Below, piece after piece: positions 23,340 to 33,996 of a DNA stretch of 64,000 nt (position 1 is the stretch's first letter; each line of letters starts with the position of its first letter). The notes under the pieces were generated by a model. The model was not told the DNA's origin. It worked only from the letters and a program-made list of their open reading frames with translations, and searched no databases. The DNA is from Epiperipatus broadwayi (Eukaryota; Onychophora; Udeonychophora; Euonychophora; Peripatidae), in contig JAQFVV010012416.1 in NCBI GenBank assembly GCA_028023455.1, positions 6,679,594-6,743,593 on the forward strand. The letters are read 5' to 3'. Made by a program: the position numbers and the translations under genes.

Positions 23340-24350
23340 AACGCAATGTATGAATTGTTATTTGCTTTGGAGAATAGCCATTGACCTCTACCATCAGTAT
23401 TTTGATAGCTACGATGTGTGCGAGTTGAATTACCTAAAGAATATATACAGAGGTTGCATTTGGCAATGAAGCAACACAATAGGCCATTGTCTCTAAGTGG
23501 TTTAGAGAATTTCTCAGACAGTGTACTTCATTTCCTAACAAACATACGGGAAGTCTTACTATAGCAATTATCCCAAAAAAGATGTTCCATGATAACCAGC
23601 ATATCTATCAAATTATAGACACTATCTTAGTTGGATCCACAGCAGTATAGGAAATCATGAAGAGTTGAAAGTTAAAAAAATTGTTTTGCATTAGTTTCGA
23701 AGCAAATTGATGGAGAAGTGAAAAACAGAGATATGAAAGGCAATCTATCAAATTTGCAATTATTTAATGATGGCAATCATTGGATCATTTCTAAAATTAT
23801 AGGTGATAAAAACTATATTACATTTTACAATGTTTTGGCATATCAAGAAAGTAAGATAAGGATGTAAACTAAGGTATGCTTCTTTTTTTCAAAAGTACAT
23901 GATTAGTGGGAGCCCAAACTAGAAGAACAGAATATTGTCTGTTACAGCATCCTGACACACATAACTCTGCATATCAGAAGTTTTGAACAATCTGAAAATA
24001 AAGGGTTTAATCCTCCACTATGACAATGCATCTTCTCATAGTACTGTGGTAACTTTCTAAGGGAAAATAAGGTCAGTTATCAAACACCCACTATACTCAC
24101 CTGACCTCACTATATGCAACTTCTGTTTATTCTTTAATCTCAAAAATAAATTTATGTATTCACAATTTTATTTGAAAAGAGGAGATTCACACTGCTGTAA
24201 GAATGTTTTTTGAGTCCATTATAAGAACATGCCTTCTGTCTATGGAAAATTTGTCTTCAAAAATGCAGTAATGCTGGAGGAGACCACTTTGAATACATAT
24301 AAAGTTCTGAGTATTTAATTTCTCTTCATATCAATACTTTCAATGTGACT
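23340..24350 (+). pseudogene. mariner-like transposase remnant
   Basis: On the + strand, with stops and shifts, the reading contains IISKIIGDKNYITFYNVL (about 23785-23840), parallel to the family's I-GDE-W-YYD block around the first catalytic Asp. It then has LHYDNASSHSTVVT (about 24015-24060), parallel to the HxDNAxxH motif with the second Asp, followed by HPLYSPDLTICNFCLF, the YSPDL block with the third catalytic residue. The tail (LEETTL, about 24275) resembles the mariner end. GDE has become GDK. No terminal inverted repeats were found and the copy is long dead. Confidence 0.75.
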
Positions 24351-24885
24351 AATTTTATAAATTATTAATACATCTGGAAAGGCTAGAGAACTAAGAATTA
24401 TAGTTTAATGACATTATATCTGTACTGTCAAATCATATAATACTGTTGTGTGTTGTTACCATACAAATTTTAAACAAGCAGAAAAAAATCAATTATTTTT
24501 TAAATATATTTAATAAAGATCTTTTGCTATCAATCTAAATTTTAAGAAAAACTATCTTTAGTAAAATAAAGTTAAGTCAAGGTACTTTGAGTCAAATGTC
24601 ATATGACCTCCAAGTAACTGATACATAAATAAATGAAAATTTTAATATCAATCAACCAAAGGGTCAACTTTTCACTTTTTTTTAATCTTTCACTATTGAT
24701 ATCTTTATCAAGGTTACTCAAAAATAAATATTTTTAAACTTAACTGTATAGAATCCTTAAGTTAACCTGCTACTAACAAATATTTTGGACTGTTATAAGC
24801 TTTTAATTTATTCAACAGGTTATCTTTTGTTTGATTTATATAACTTTATTTTTATTTAAGCGTTTTTTAAAAAGATATTGCCCAT
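24351..24885. other. AT-rich spacer, no gene seen
   Basis: Nothing recognisable beyond AT-rich sequence. Confidence 0.5.
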
Positions 24886-25195
24886 AGTCATAAGGCAATC
24901 ATCCCGTCACTTGCACTGTATGAATTTATAAATCTGAGAAATACTCTCATTTTATAAATACAAGATGGAGTCTTTTGAAAAGATAAAATAGACCAATCTT
25001 AAGCATTTAAAAATGAGAGCCTGGAAGTCTAAAGGTTTAAGATTGATTTACATGTATAAGAATTTAGATAAAAAATATAAGATGGATTCATTCTTATTTT
25101 TTCAAAAGACTGTCCTGTGTTAAGAAAGTGAGAATATTCTTTAGCTTTGTAAATTCATACAGTACATGTTCTGGGATATTCCCTTTTGACTATTA
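24886..25195. mobile_element. MITE-like inverted-repeat element, about 310 bp
   Basis: The left arm reads 'atagtcataaggcaatc', 'cactgtatgaatttataa', 'atactctcattt', then 'gtcttttgaaaa'. The right arm is the inverse ('ttttcaaaagac', 'gagaatattct', 'gtaaattcatacagt', 'gggatattccctttt', 'gactatt'). The arms are about 100 bp each around a short centre near 25040. Non-coding. Confidence 0.65.
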
Positions 25196-26432
25196 CAAAT
25201 AAAAGCAGTGCTGGGTAAATAAATAATTAGCATATATATATAAGAAAATACTTTCTTATTCTCACTTTTATTATAAACTTGTTTGCTCTCATTTCAGTTA
25301 TTAACATCTTTTAATACTATTTATCACTACACTTAAATCACACTTTATCATTCCTCTTGAATGCTGTTTGTGTGATTCTGATTATTTCTCATATATGCAG
25401 GTAGTTGCTTGAGATGTCATGTGGCATTTAGGTATCTCAATAGTAGTTTAAGCATAACACCTATTCAGTATTAATTTCAATCATAAACCAATATTGATTC
25501 TGTTACTCTTGATTGGGCTAAACCATTATTAATGGTAAATTTATTTGAATTTTATATTTAAACTGCATTTGTACTTCCACCTGTATAAATGCTTGTAATA
25601 CTAATTTTTTCTAAATAAAAACTTTTCAAATAAAATGGAGGACAAATTTTCTTTCTAATTTAGTTGTTAATTGTTCAGAAGATCATGTGATGTTCGAGCA
25701 CAATAGCCATTTGAAAATCTAACAGTTTAAGCCAAGTTTGTTTTATGTTATCCAGCTGAGTATCAATCCTGGAATTTTAGAATATACCACTCTAATACTG
25801 TGCAAAATATACAGAGTATATATGCATATATATTATTTACATGGTATGTATGTACATATATAAATCAAACAATTACCACTATCTTTTCAAAAACCAACAT
25901 ATTTAGACCAAACAAGTTCTACAGAAACAAATTCTTCACACAGTAGACCCACTCGGTGCAAGCCTTAATAATCAATGGATGTAAAAAAGTTTGCGCATAA
26001 AATCCCTAACTGCATATGTAAAATTTGTGAAAGTTTTTATACTTGACTTAATATCAGTTTCTTTGTAGAAAATAAATTAATAAATGTATATTTATTCAGG
26101 TGAAACAAGTATTTACATACCAGCACACAATGGCGCGAACTCTGCACTTCTGGCTTATGAGTCATATGTCATGAGCATTGATGTTACAAACACAAACATC
26201 ATACGCAGTTTCAGCTATCTTTGCAAATTGTGAACAGTTAAATATTTGCAGTGTCATTATTACTACTTTTATAATATTGGATAATTAGTTATAGTTTCTA
26301 TAAAACTATTCGTTTAGTTTAGATATCAATTTTAATTATCAATATATGTAAAAAAGAAGGTAAGTATTAATAATATGGATTAGTATAGTATACCAACTTA
26401 CTTTTTAATTATTTATAAAACCCTAATTAAAA
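25196..26432. other. AT-rich spacer with a fragment of the 29-kb fold-back repeat
   Basis: At 25939-25985 the phrase 'cacagtagacccactc' followed by 'aataatcaatggatg' matches the tip of the fold-back elements at 29.1, 35.0 and 46.6 kb. The left end of the hAT element to the right should be in this interval, but I could not find its terminal inverted repeat. Confidence 0.5.
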
Positions 26433-26433
26433 A

Positions 26434-28194
26434 ATGGCAGCTTCAGTTTTTAAAAAGAAATGTCGGTATTATTCATTGGATTATTTGAAATTTGGATTTA
26501 TTTGTTCACCAACAAATGAAATGATTCCTATGTGTCTTCTATGCGAAAAAACTTTTAGAAATGACTACATGAAACCGTCAAAAATGAAAGATCATCTTGA
26601 AAGAGTTCTCTCAGATAAAAAAAATAAAGAAGTTGAATTTTTCAAAAAACTTAAAGAAAAAGTCATATGTCAACCAACTATAAAAAGTTTTATGAAGCAG
26701 TCTACTGAAGTTGAAACTGAAGGAGGATTAATAGCTTTGTACAAGATTTTGTTTAATATAACATAGAGGGGAGAACCACACACACTCGCGGAAGAAATTG
26801 TTATACCTGCAATTAAAGACATCATTGAGATTGTAATAAAAAAGACTCCACTAATGTTTTAAAGTCCTTGCCATTAAGTGCAAATTCTGTAAAACGGCGT
26901 ATTGATGAAATGGCAGAAGAAATAGAAAATACAGTAGTTTCGGAGCTAAAAAATTGCAAGTTCTCTATTCAACTTGATGAATCTGTTTTTGGCATTTCTG
27001 CTATTCTTATGGTGTACGTTAGATATTTCAGTAAAATGAAAGAACAAGTCATTAATGAATTTTTATTTGCTAAATATCTTGAAACTGATGGAAAAGGAGT
27101 AACAATTTTTAGATGTTTACAAGAATATTTAAATAAATATGATATTCCACTTGAAAATATAATAGCCGTAGCCACAGATGGCGCACCTGCTATGGTAGGG
27201 CATAACTGAGGTTTTGCTAGATTTATCAAAGAAAAAGTGCCCGGTATACGTATTATTTATTGTGTGTTGCATAGAAACAACTTAGTAGCAAAATATCTGA
27301 GTCCAGAGTTACATAAAGCTTGACAGTTTTGTATTGAGTGTATCAATCGAATTAAAACTCAACCTCTTAAATCAAGATTATTTTCCAAATTTTGTGAGAA
27401 AAACGACGAGGTATTTAACCAATTACTTCTGCACACCGAAGTTAGATGGTTGTCTAGAGGTTTGAGTTATTTGACTCCACGACAAAATTTCTCAGCGAAA
27501 TAAATCCTGTTCTGAGTGATGAACTCCAAAACAATAAGAACCATATTTTTTATTTAGCGGACTTATTTGGAAAATTTAATGACATCCAAACAAAGCTGCA
27601 AGGAAAAGATGTAACAATTATCCAAGCTCAGACAAGACTGTTAGGCTTCCAAGTAAAATTAAATTTATTTACATCTTTATTGCTACGTAAGGATTATCAG
27701 TATTTTTCAAATCTGCGACAATTAGAAATAAAAGAAGAAGACTTGAAAATATATAGAAGTCATCTTCAAAAATTAAGTGACGATTTTAAACTGCGCTTTG
27801 TTGATTTGGAAAACATTGACATCCCTGAAAGGATTATTGCGCCATTTCCGCTCAAATTGAAAACGTGGACATCAACCTGCAAGATGAGCTTGCTGAATTA
27901 TTATCAGATCTTGAAGCAAAGACATTTCTTAAAAATTTAAAAATAAGCGAATTTGGACACATAAATATAATGCAAAAATATGTAAAACTTTACGGAATAG
28001 CTCAGCCATTTATACTGTCGTTTCCAAGTTCCTATATGGTTGAAGCCGTTTTCAGTCATGTAAATTCAATTTTAACTAAGTACAGAAATAAATTAAATGT
28101 GGAGTTTCAAGGGGATTTAAGACTAAAATTGACCAATTTTGAACCCAATATAGCGAACCTTGCAAAGAAACACCAGGCACACCCATCTCATTAA
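26434..28194 (+). pseudogene. hAT transposase, ZBED5/SCAND3-like, frameshifted
   Basis: The order is: N-terminal BED-type zinc finger (MCLLCEKTFRNDYMKPSKM, about 26528-26584), KMKDHLERV, a helical linker (KRRIDEMAEEIE), then LDESVFGISAILMVYVRYF with the first catalytic Asp. It continues with ATDGAPAMVGHN with the second Asp (about 27174-27209), YCVLHRNNLVAKYLS, TEVRWLSRG, and the C-terminal hAT dimerisation block SSYMVEAVFSHVNSIL and LTKYRNKLN. In-frame stops after GHN and LHKA and at least three shifts break it. First frame 26434-26766, last 27865-28194. Similar proteins are common in invertebrates as cut-and-paste hAT transposases. Domestication is unlikely given the damage. Confidence 0.88.
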
Positions 28195-28460
28195 TTAAGA
28201 AGCAATACTGTAGTTACTTTAATTATTTATAATTACTTATTATTTAATAAATATTAAGGTATTTAAATTTCAACATTAAGATATTTTTCATAAAACTATT
28301 GTTACACAATGTAAAATTACTTTAATAAATGTTTAAAATCATAAAATAAATGTACAAACACAGTACCTAATAGATAGTTTTATTTTAATTAACTGAAAAT
28401 TACTTTTATGGGCGTCAATGGAGATTTCAAAAAATTATATAGGGGTCCATGATCAAAAAA

Positions 28461-28475
28461 GTTTGGTGACCCCTG
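28461..28475 (+). repeat. hAT right terminal inverted repeat
   Basis: GTTTGGTGACCCCTG is the reverse of the CAGGGGTC-type start typical for this hAT group. The next eight bases, CTCTAGAA (28476-28483), would be the target duplication. The partner copy and left terminus were not found, so the left end is probably deleted. Confidence 0.7.
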
Positions 28476-28483
28476 CTCTAGAA

Positions 28484-29072
28484 TATTCAATTTATCTCTT
28501 GATTTGAGATTGATTGATCTAGGGAGCTTATAAGATACCACAGCACTAGAGTTAACCCAATTTGTATCATTACAATATTATGTATGTAATACTCATATCA
28601 GTAGTTTTTATTTTATCACATAAACACTCTGAATCTTCTCTTAGGATTTGGCAGAATTGCTATCACCACTAACTTTGTCATTTTATTATCGATTTTTTTA
28701 TAAAAATAATTCATGTTAGCAATATAGCATGATTATAAAATATGTTGCACTTCTATTGTTTAGCAGTCATGTGACTGAGTGTTTAAAAACTCAGTGGTGA
28801 TAGAGAGAAATAGCTAATTGAGAAATGATTAATGATAATCAAGCTTATAAAAAATTTTTTTTTTCAAACTATGTGTTAATGAGACTGTGGACAAAGTTAA
28901 TGTGGATAAAAAAATGCAAATATATATATATAAATAAGTGAATTATTGAAAGTGAAATATAACAAGCATAGAAAGCAGCCTTTAAATCACAAGCAGGAGG
29001 TCTAGTAAGAAGAAAATATATATGTAAATACGATAACTTGGAGAATTTGCTTTGTAAACTATGTAAATAAAG
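28484..29072. other. AT-rich spacer, no gene seen
   Basis: No repeat end or coding signal recognised. Confidence 0.5.
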
Positions 29073-29262
29073 ACATCACATGATCACCATCTTATACTAG
29101 CACATAATTGTTATTAAATAAGGCAAAACTCTCCATACAGTAGTGCCATCCTGTGCCAACCAGGATAATCAATGGATGCCAGAAGGCACTACTGTATGGA
29201 GAGTTTTGCCTTGTTTAATAACAATTATGTGCTAGTATAAGAGATCGTGATCATGTGATGTT
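29073..29262. mobile_element. near-perfect hairpin: internally deleted fold-back element
   Basis: Arms 29073-29147 and 29185-29262 are inverted copies of each other with few mismatches ('catcacatgatcac', 'atactagcacataattg', 'aaaactctccatacagta'). The 37-bp loop carries 'aataatcaatggatg'-like sequence ('ggataatcaatggatgcc'). The tips match the fold-back family also found at 29.4, 35.0, 46.6 and 56.4 kb. Confidence 0.85.
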
Positions 29263-29399
29263 TAGTGGTTTAACACCAATCCTGCTTAATAGGATAGTGG
29301 TGGCTATGGTTGTTAAAGACACCAAAATGTATGGGTGTTGAACTGAGTTCAGACCCATATGACTATATAAGTTATTGAGATTAGATTGAAAATGTTATT

Positions 29400-29706
29400 G
29401 TGTTTTCAATTTCATTTTCATAGTTTTGTAGTTAAGTAGAGATAAAAGGTGGCTTCTGGAGGGTTGCATTAGTTCCTAAGATCTAGGTGCACTGCTCTCA
29501 GATCCAAGGCTCCTTACTGATGAAGGCCACAAGCCAGAAACTAGTCTGGGGATATTGGATGAGTAGGCACTAGATAGAGATTTTATGCACTGTGGATATT
29601 GGATGAGTAGGCACTAGATAGAGATTTTATGCACAAGCCTTCTGGCATCTATTGATTACTTTGGTTGGCACAAGGTGGCACTACTATATGGAGAGTTTTG
29701 CCTTGT
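29400..29706 (+). repeat. fold-back/SINE-like repeat unit with an internal 44-bp duplication
   Basis: The unit runs from 'catagttttgtagttaag' through 'gcactgctctcagatcc', a CTGATGA...GAAAC module (29517-29541) and 'tattggatgagtaggc' to 'ggcactactatatgg' and 'agagttttgccttgtt'. The 44 bp starting at 29551 are repeated exactly adjacent (29595). A nearly identical unit without the duplication sits at 56.5-56.8 kb. Confidence 0.8.
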
Positions 29707-30215
29707 TAAATAGACATTGAAAACATTTATCACATATGCATTGAGAGGTCAATTCTGACCCTCACAAGTCTGATACTCAAATTTATTATGAACTCTTGAG
29801 CAATCAAGCCATTTTTTTTTAATATAGGCCACTACAATTTTAAAAAATGGGGTTAATGAATTTATAAAAAGTATATCATAAATTAAATACATATACAAGA
29901 TGTTTCTTTGATTGCATTCATTAATGATAAAGTATTAAAGTTGTTGCATGATCAAAAATTTTTATTTTATTTATTTAAAGTGTATTCTTTATTTTAAAAA
30001 CAAACTTTTTACAAGTAATAGTTATGATTTAACAATATGCGGTACAGAATAACTATTTTATTTGACATTTAACATGCAACACAGCAACATCCCAGCACAT
30101 TATTATATATAAACTCTTTTACAACTTTTCACATTAGGGGGCCAATCCCATATTTCGCAAACTGTCAGCATATATCCACACCATATTTTGTCAATAAAAA
30201 TTAACAGGAAAAGAT
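29707..30215. other. AT-rich spacer, no gene seen
   Basis: No recognisable element. Confidence 0.5.
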
Positions 30216-30219
30216 GTCA

Positions 30220-30335
30220 AGCATCGTTAGCCGAGAGGTCATTGCAGCCGCCTTGCAAGCAAGTAGTTAGTTGCAGACGGTTGTGGGTTCACGTCCCGGC
30301 TGATGCTATGACATATGAAAAAAAGGGGGAAAGTT
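30220..30335 (+). mobile_element. tRNA-derived SINE with a type II (long variable arm) tRNA-like head
   Basis: Bases 30220-30307 (88 nt) have pairing acceptor ends AGCATCG/TGATGCT, an A-box-like TTAGCCGAGAGG and a B-box GTGGGTTCACGTCCC. The length fits a tRNA with a long variable arm. It is followed by ATGACATATGAAAAAAAGG, essentially the same tail as the tRNA-Gly SINEs at 19.2 and 54.0 kb. I could not fix the anticodon. An unbroken frame through it (30188-30382) is coincidental. Confidence 0.75.
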
Positions 30336-30548
30336 ATGATGACTACCAAGTCACTTTGACTAATTGGCTCAGAGATTTTTGACTAAGTTAAGGGAAAAAC
30401 TGTGCTTCAAACATTACAGGAGGGGGCAGGAATGTGGGCATATATTTTAATACATATATATATATAAAGGAAAAAATAACATTACCCCCCACCACTACCA
30501 CCAATGTATATTGATACTGGATAAATTCCCTATATTTCCCGCAATTAT

Positions 30549-30980
30549 TATATTAGAGATGTCTGCCTATCCCTTGTATATGTATTTAATGGATTATGTC
30601 CTGTACATGAGGGGTCAGATTGACCTTTAGGTCAACATGGGTGTGACAACAATCTCAGCCTAAGGGTGGCCTTTGAGCGTTCCATCATCAGATTTTCAAT
30701 TGGATGGACGGTTGAAGAGTTGGAGTGTGGAGTACATTGAAGCCTGTCCATTAAAGTAGGAGGATTTGCTGTCTTAATATATATCTGAGCACTTGTAGCA
30801 TATATGTGTAGAGATGGTAATCTGGACCGACTGATGATTGCTGGTTTAGCATGAAATACGTATATTGGTGATTATTTATCTTTTCGACATATGTGTGTTC
30901 AGGTGTATCAGTGTTATGAGATAGTGTGGAGAGTGGTGGGTCATGTGAAGGTCTGTGCTCATACCCTGTCTATTATATAT
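30549..30980 (+). repeat. hammerhead repeat D, single plus-oriented unit
   Basis: This is the only complete unit without an inverted partner. It runs from 'gtctgcctatcccttg' through 'catgaggggtcagat', 'catcatcagattttcaat' and 'gcctgtccattaaagta', the hammerhead (30826-30869) and a terminal 'gtctgtgctcataccctg'. Length is about 430 bp. Confidence 0.85.
30826..30869 (+). ncRNA. type I hammerhead ribozyme motif, intact core
   Basis: ACCGA (stem I), CTGATGA (30831-30837), stem II TTGCT-loop-AGCAT (four pairs plus a terminal mismatch), GAAA (30853-30856), stem III ATA/TAT with a CG loop, cleavage-site A (30864) and TTGGT (30865-30869). Stem I has one G-T wobble. Outer flanks GGTAATC and GATTATT can extend stem I beyond an internal loop. 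Confidence 0.85.
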
Positions 30981-31654
30981 TGTTTAAATGGTGAAAGGTT
31001 TAACAAATTGATTTAGATTGTAAAGTTCATATATCTATAGTAATTGTTCGGTTTACCTTTTCAAAACAGAATTCCGAAGACTGGAAATTCAAGTTGAGAG
31101 CAACTGCTTTAATAGTATTTAAAATTTTATAATGATATTTTTTAGAAATGACAAATTGCCATTAAGTTTTTTAGATTGTCATTAATAATAATTTTTAATA
31201 ACTAGTTTTTTTTAATGTTTAATATCTGCATTATAACTTAAAAAGAGTAAAAAAATAATCCAAGTTAATAAGAATGCCGTATACGTGTGGGTGTTGTATA
31301 TGTAAAGTTATTTAAATCTTTTGAAGCATATAAAACTTTTTAAATATATGCTTTTAAAATTATATATATATTTAGTAGTGCAATGTAAAATACTAGAATT
31401 GTTTCTAAAACAATTGGACATTTTTTGTTGCCATTATATAGAGAGGTGTATATATGAGTGCTTCCACGTAAATTGCTATATTTGTAGTAATGAAATTATC
31501 AAATGGTTGCTATTTGAGAGATCAAAAGATATTTGAGCATCGAAAGTGATTGGTTAAACTCTAATTTGTGTTCGTTTAGCTCTCAGTTTACTATCTAATC
31601 ATAGCACTGAAGCACTCAGACTATTATATATATTTTTACAAGAGTATGTAAACA
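30981..31654. other. AT-rich spacer, no gene seen
   Basis: A 71-codon open frame (31321-31536) has no recognisable motif and is probably chance. Confidence 0.5.
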
Positions 31655-32195
31655 ATAAATTTTTGGTACACAACAGTATTTGTTACTTTGCCGAGCCATG
31701 CGTTTGATACAGCACATCTTTGCCAAAGGATAACTATAGTGAACATTAGGAAATGCATTAGCATATCCGCATGCATATAAACATACATTAACTAGTTACT
31801 GATTACCATAGATTTGCATATATAAATTGACTTAGCAGTTGATTATGTCATTAGTTGAAATGAGCAGTGCTTTCTGAGATGAATCCTATTGGCTCATATT
31901 TATGGACTTCTTAGAATTAATTATGTGTCAGGCGTCTTATTTTGTGTTTTTTATTATTACTTTCTAAGAACTTTATAAATCTAAGAGACAATAGCATTCC
32001 TAACATAGCCAACTGCTAGGCCAATTTACTCATGCAAATCTATGATAATCAGTGGCTAATTTAATGTATGTTTATGCACTTCAAATATGCTAATTTATTT
32101 GCTAATGTTCCTATATTTTTTGCTTTGATGAAGGTGTGCTGTATTGAAAACCTGAGTAAGCAAAGTAACAAATATTTTTTGTACCAATATTGCCA
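31655..32195. mobile_element. fold-back element, about 540 bp with arms of about 185 bp
   Basis: The left arm (31655-31840) reads 'gtatttgttactttgc', 'gatacagcacatctttg', 'gcattagcatat', 'cataaacatacattaa', 'catagatttgcatat', then 'ttagcagttga'. The right arm is the inverse in reversed order ('gccaactgctagg', 'atgcaaatctatg', 'ttaatgtatgtttatg', 'aaggtgtgctgtatt', 'gcaaagtaacaaatat'). A centre of about 170 bp is unique. No coding. Confidence 0.8.
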
Positions 32196-32289
32196 TAATA
32201 ATTAATATTTATCTATCTACTTTTGTAAAATAGATTTTATTACATATTATCTATGATATATACATATATTATAAAGGATTTCAACACAA

Positions 32290-33265
32290 ATATATATATA
32301 TAATTTATAAGAAATTTGAACACAGACTTTCCAAGTTCCTACAGCTATCCACTCCATCTTATAAATCGATACACATGACCACATCCGTGAGAGAAAGACA
32401 AGTGCCTTTTAATATATGTATTTCATGCTAAACCAGCACTCATCAGTTGGTCCAGATCACCATCTCCTACACGTATATATAATCTGTGCTCAGTTTTATA
32501 TTAAGATGGCAATCTTCAAACATTAATGGACAGGCTTCAATCTTCTCCACTCTTCAACTCTTGCACCATCCATATTATTTAAAAACTGATGATGAAATGC
32601 TCAAAGCCCTTGCTGATGCTAATATTATTGCCATATCCATGTTGACATTAAATCCCCCTAACCTTTCATGTATAGGACTTTAATATGTCCATTTTAAATA
32701 CATAGAAGAGGGATGGAAAAAATACAAGTTGAATATGCAATATTTAACACAAGTATATTGTCCATACCAAACGCAATGTTATTTATAAGGGATTTCAATA
32801 CAAACTTTCAATCTCTCTATATCTATCCACTCCATCGTATATAGCTGTAGGCAGTTTGAAAGTCTGTGTTCAAATTTTTATAAATTACATTTATTAAATA
32901 TTATATATTCAGCTTGTATTCTGCCTATCCCTCTGCTATCTATTTAAAATGGACATATTAAAGTCCTATACATGAGGGGTCAGAGTGACTTAAGATCAAC
33001 ATGATGTGACAATAATATAGGCATCAGCAAGGGCTTTAAACATTCCATCATCAAATTTTTAATAATATGGATGATAGAGGAGTTGAAGAGTGGAGAAGAT
33101 TGATGCATATCCATTAATGTTTAAAGATTTCCTATCAATATAAAACTGAGAACTGATTATATATATATGTAGGAGATGATAATCTGTTGTTTCAGCATGA
33201 AATACATATATTAAAAATCATTTATTTTTCTCAATTCGATATGGGAAGGTGTATCGGTTGTATAC
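32290..33265. repeat. hammerhead-bearing composite repeat E (minus, minus tip, plus)
   Basis: A minus unit (32300-32700) is followed by the tip of a second minus unit (32765-32845). Fused directly to that is the tip of an inverted unit ('gaaagtctgtgttcaaat', 32861-32878), and then a long plus unit to about 33265. The minus unit has an intact hammerhead core. In the plus unit the core is deleted (near 33190 'aatctgttgtttcagcatg'). Confidence 0.82.
32410..32451 (-). ncRNA. type I hammerhead ribozyme motif, intact core, degraded stem I
   Basis: On the minus strand: ACCAA (32447-32451), CTGATGA (32440-32446), stem II GTGCT-loop-AGCAT (five pairs, one wobble), GAAA (32421-32424) and stem III ATA/TAT. 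The stem I 3' strand reads TTAAA instead of TTGGT, so stem I is weakened. The conserved core is complete. Confidence 0.7.
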
Positions 33266-33562
33266 TTTTTGTGAAAACTAAATTTAAATAAGTGCTGACA
33301 ACTTCCTGTTGATTAATATCAGAAGAATTTAGTTTCTGTTAATTCAAATATTAATTTGGTTATCAGCACCCACTGCTTAGCGGCCAATATGAACAGAATT
33401 GTTCTATAGACCGCGTGAGCAGTATATTTCTGTGCCTTTGTATGGAAACAGCGACATTTAGGCGGTGTTTGGTGGCTAATCGACGACAACCATTAATTTA
33501 TTATATCAAAACACTTAATTGCAAAATTGATTTTTTTTATACAAACGATAAAAGTTAGGTTG

Positions 33563-33996
33563 TATTTATATATTGGACTATTTCTATCATCTAATATGAG
33601 TATCGTGGAAATAGTCCAATATATAAATACAACTAAAACCATCATCACAAACCTTCAATAAAACGATAAAAGATAGGCTTTAGGACATTAAAGTAGATTA
33701 TATAGATTAATATTACTTCTAACATAATAATTAATTTGAAGCGTGATAAAAATAAGTTCCAACTGACTTATAGCATACCCGAGACTGTCTTTGGTACATA
33801 TGAAGATCATATAAATACAACTAAAACCATCATCACAAACCTTCAAAAAAATGATAAAAGATAGGCTTTAGGACATTAAAGTAAATTACATAGATTAACA
33901 TTACTCTATCATAATAATTAATTTGAAGCATGATAAAAATAAGTTCCAACTGACTTATAGCATACTCTAGACTGTCTTTGGTACCTATGAAGATTG
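33563..33996. repeat. palindrome followed by a 188-bp tandem duplication
   Basis: 'tgtatttatatattggac' and 'tatttc' (33569 onward) are mirrored by 'gaaatagtccaatata' and 'taaatacaa' ending at 33632. The segment 33621-33808 is then repeated at 33809-33996 with few differences ('ccatcatcacaaaccttc', 'aagataggctttaggac', 'agttccaactgacttat'). The 'gaaatagtccaa' phrase also forms the right end of the inverted-repeat element at 55.2-57.0 kb. Confidence 0.8.

Noticed and set aside
26434-28194. Domesticated ZBED-type host gene
   Set aside because: In-frame stops, several frameshifts and a terminal inverted repeat with an adjacent candidate target site point to a dead transposon.
30188-30382. 64-codon frame over the type II tRNA-like SINE
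   Set aside because: The frame simply spans the tRNA-like head and tail; no protein signal.
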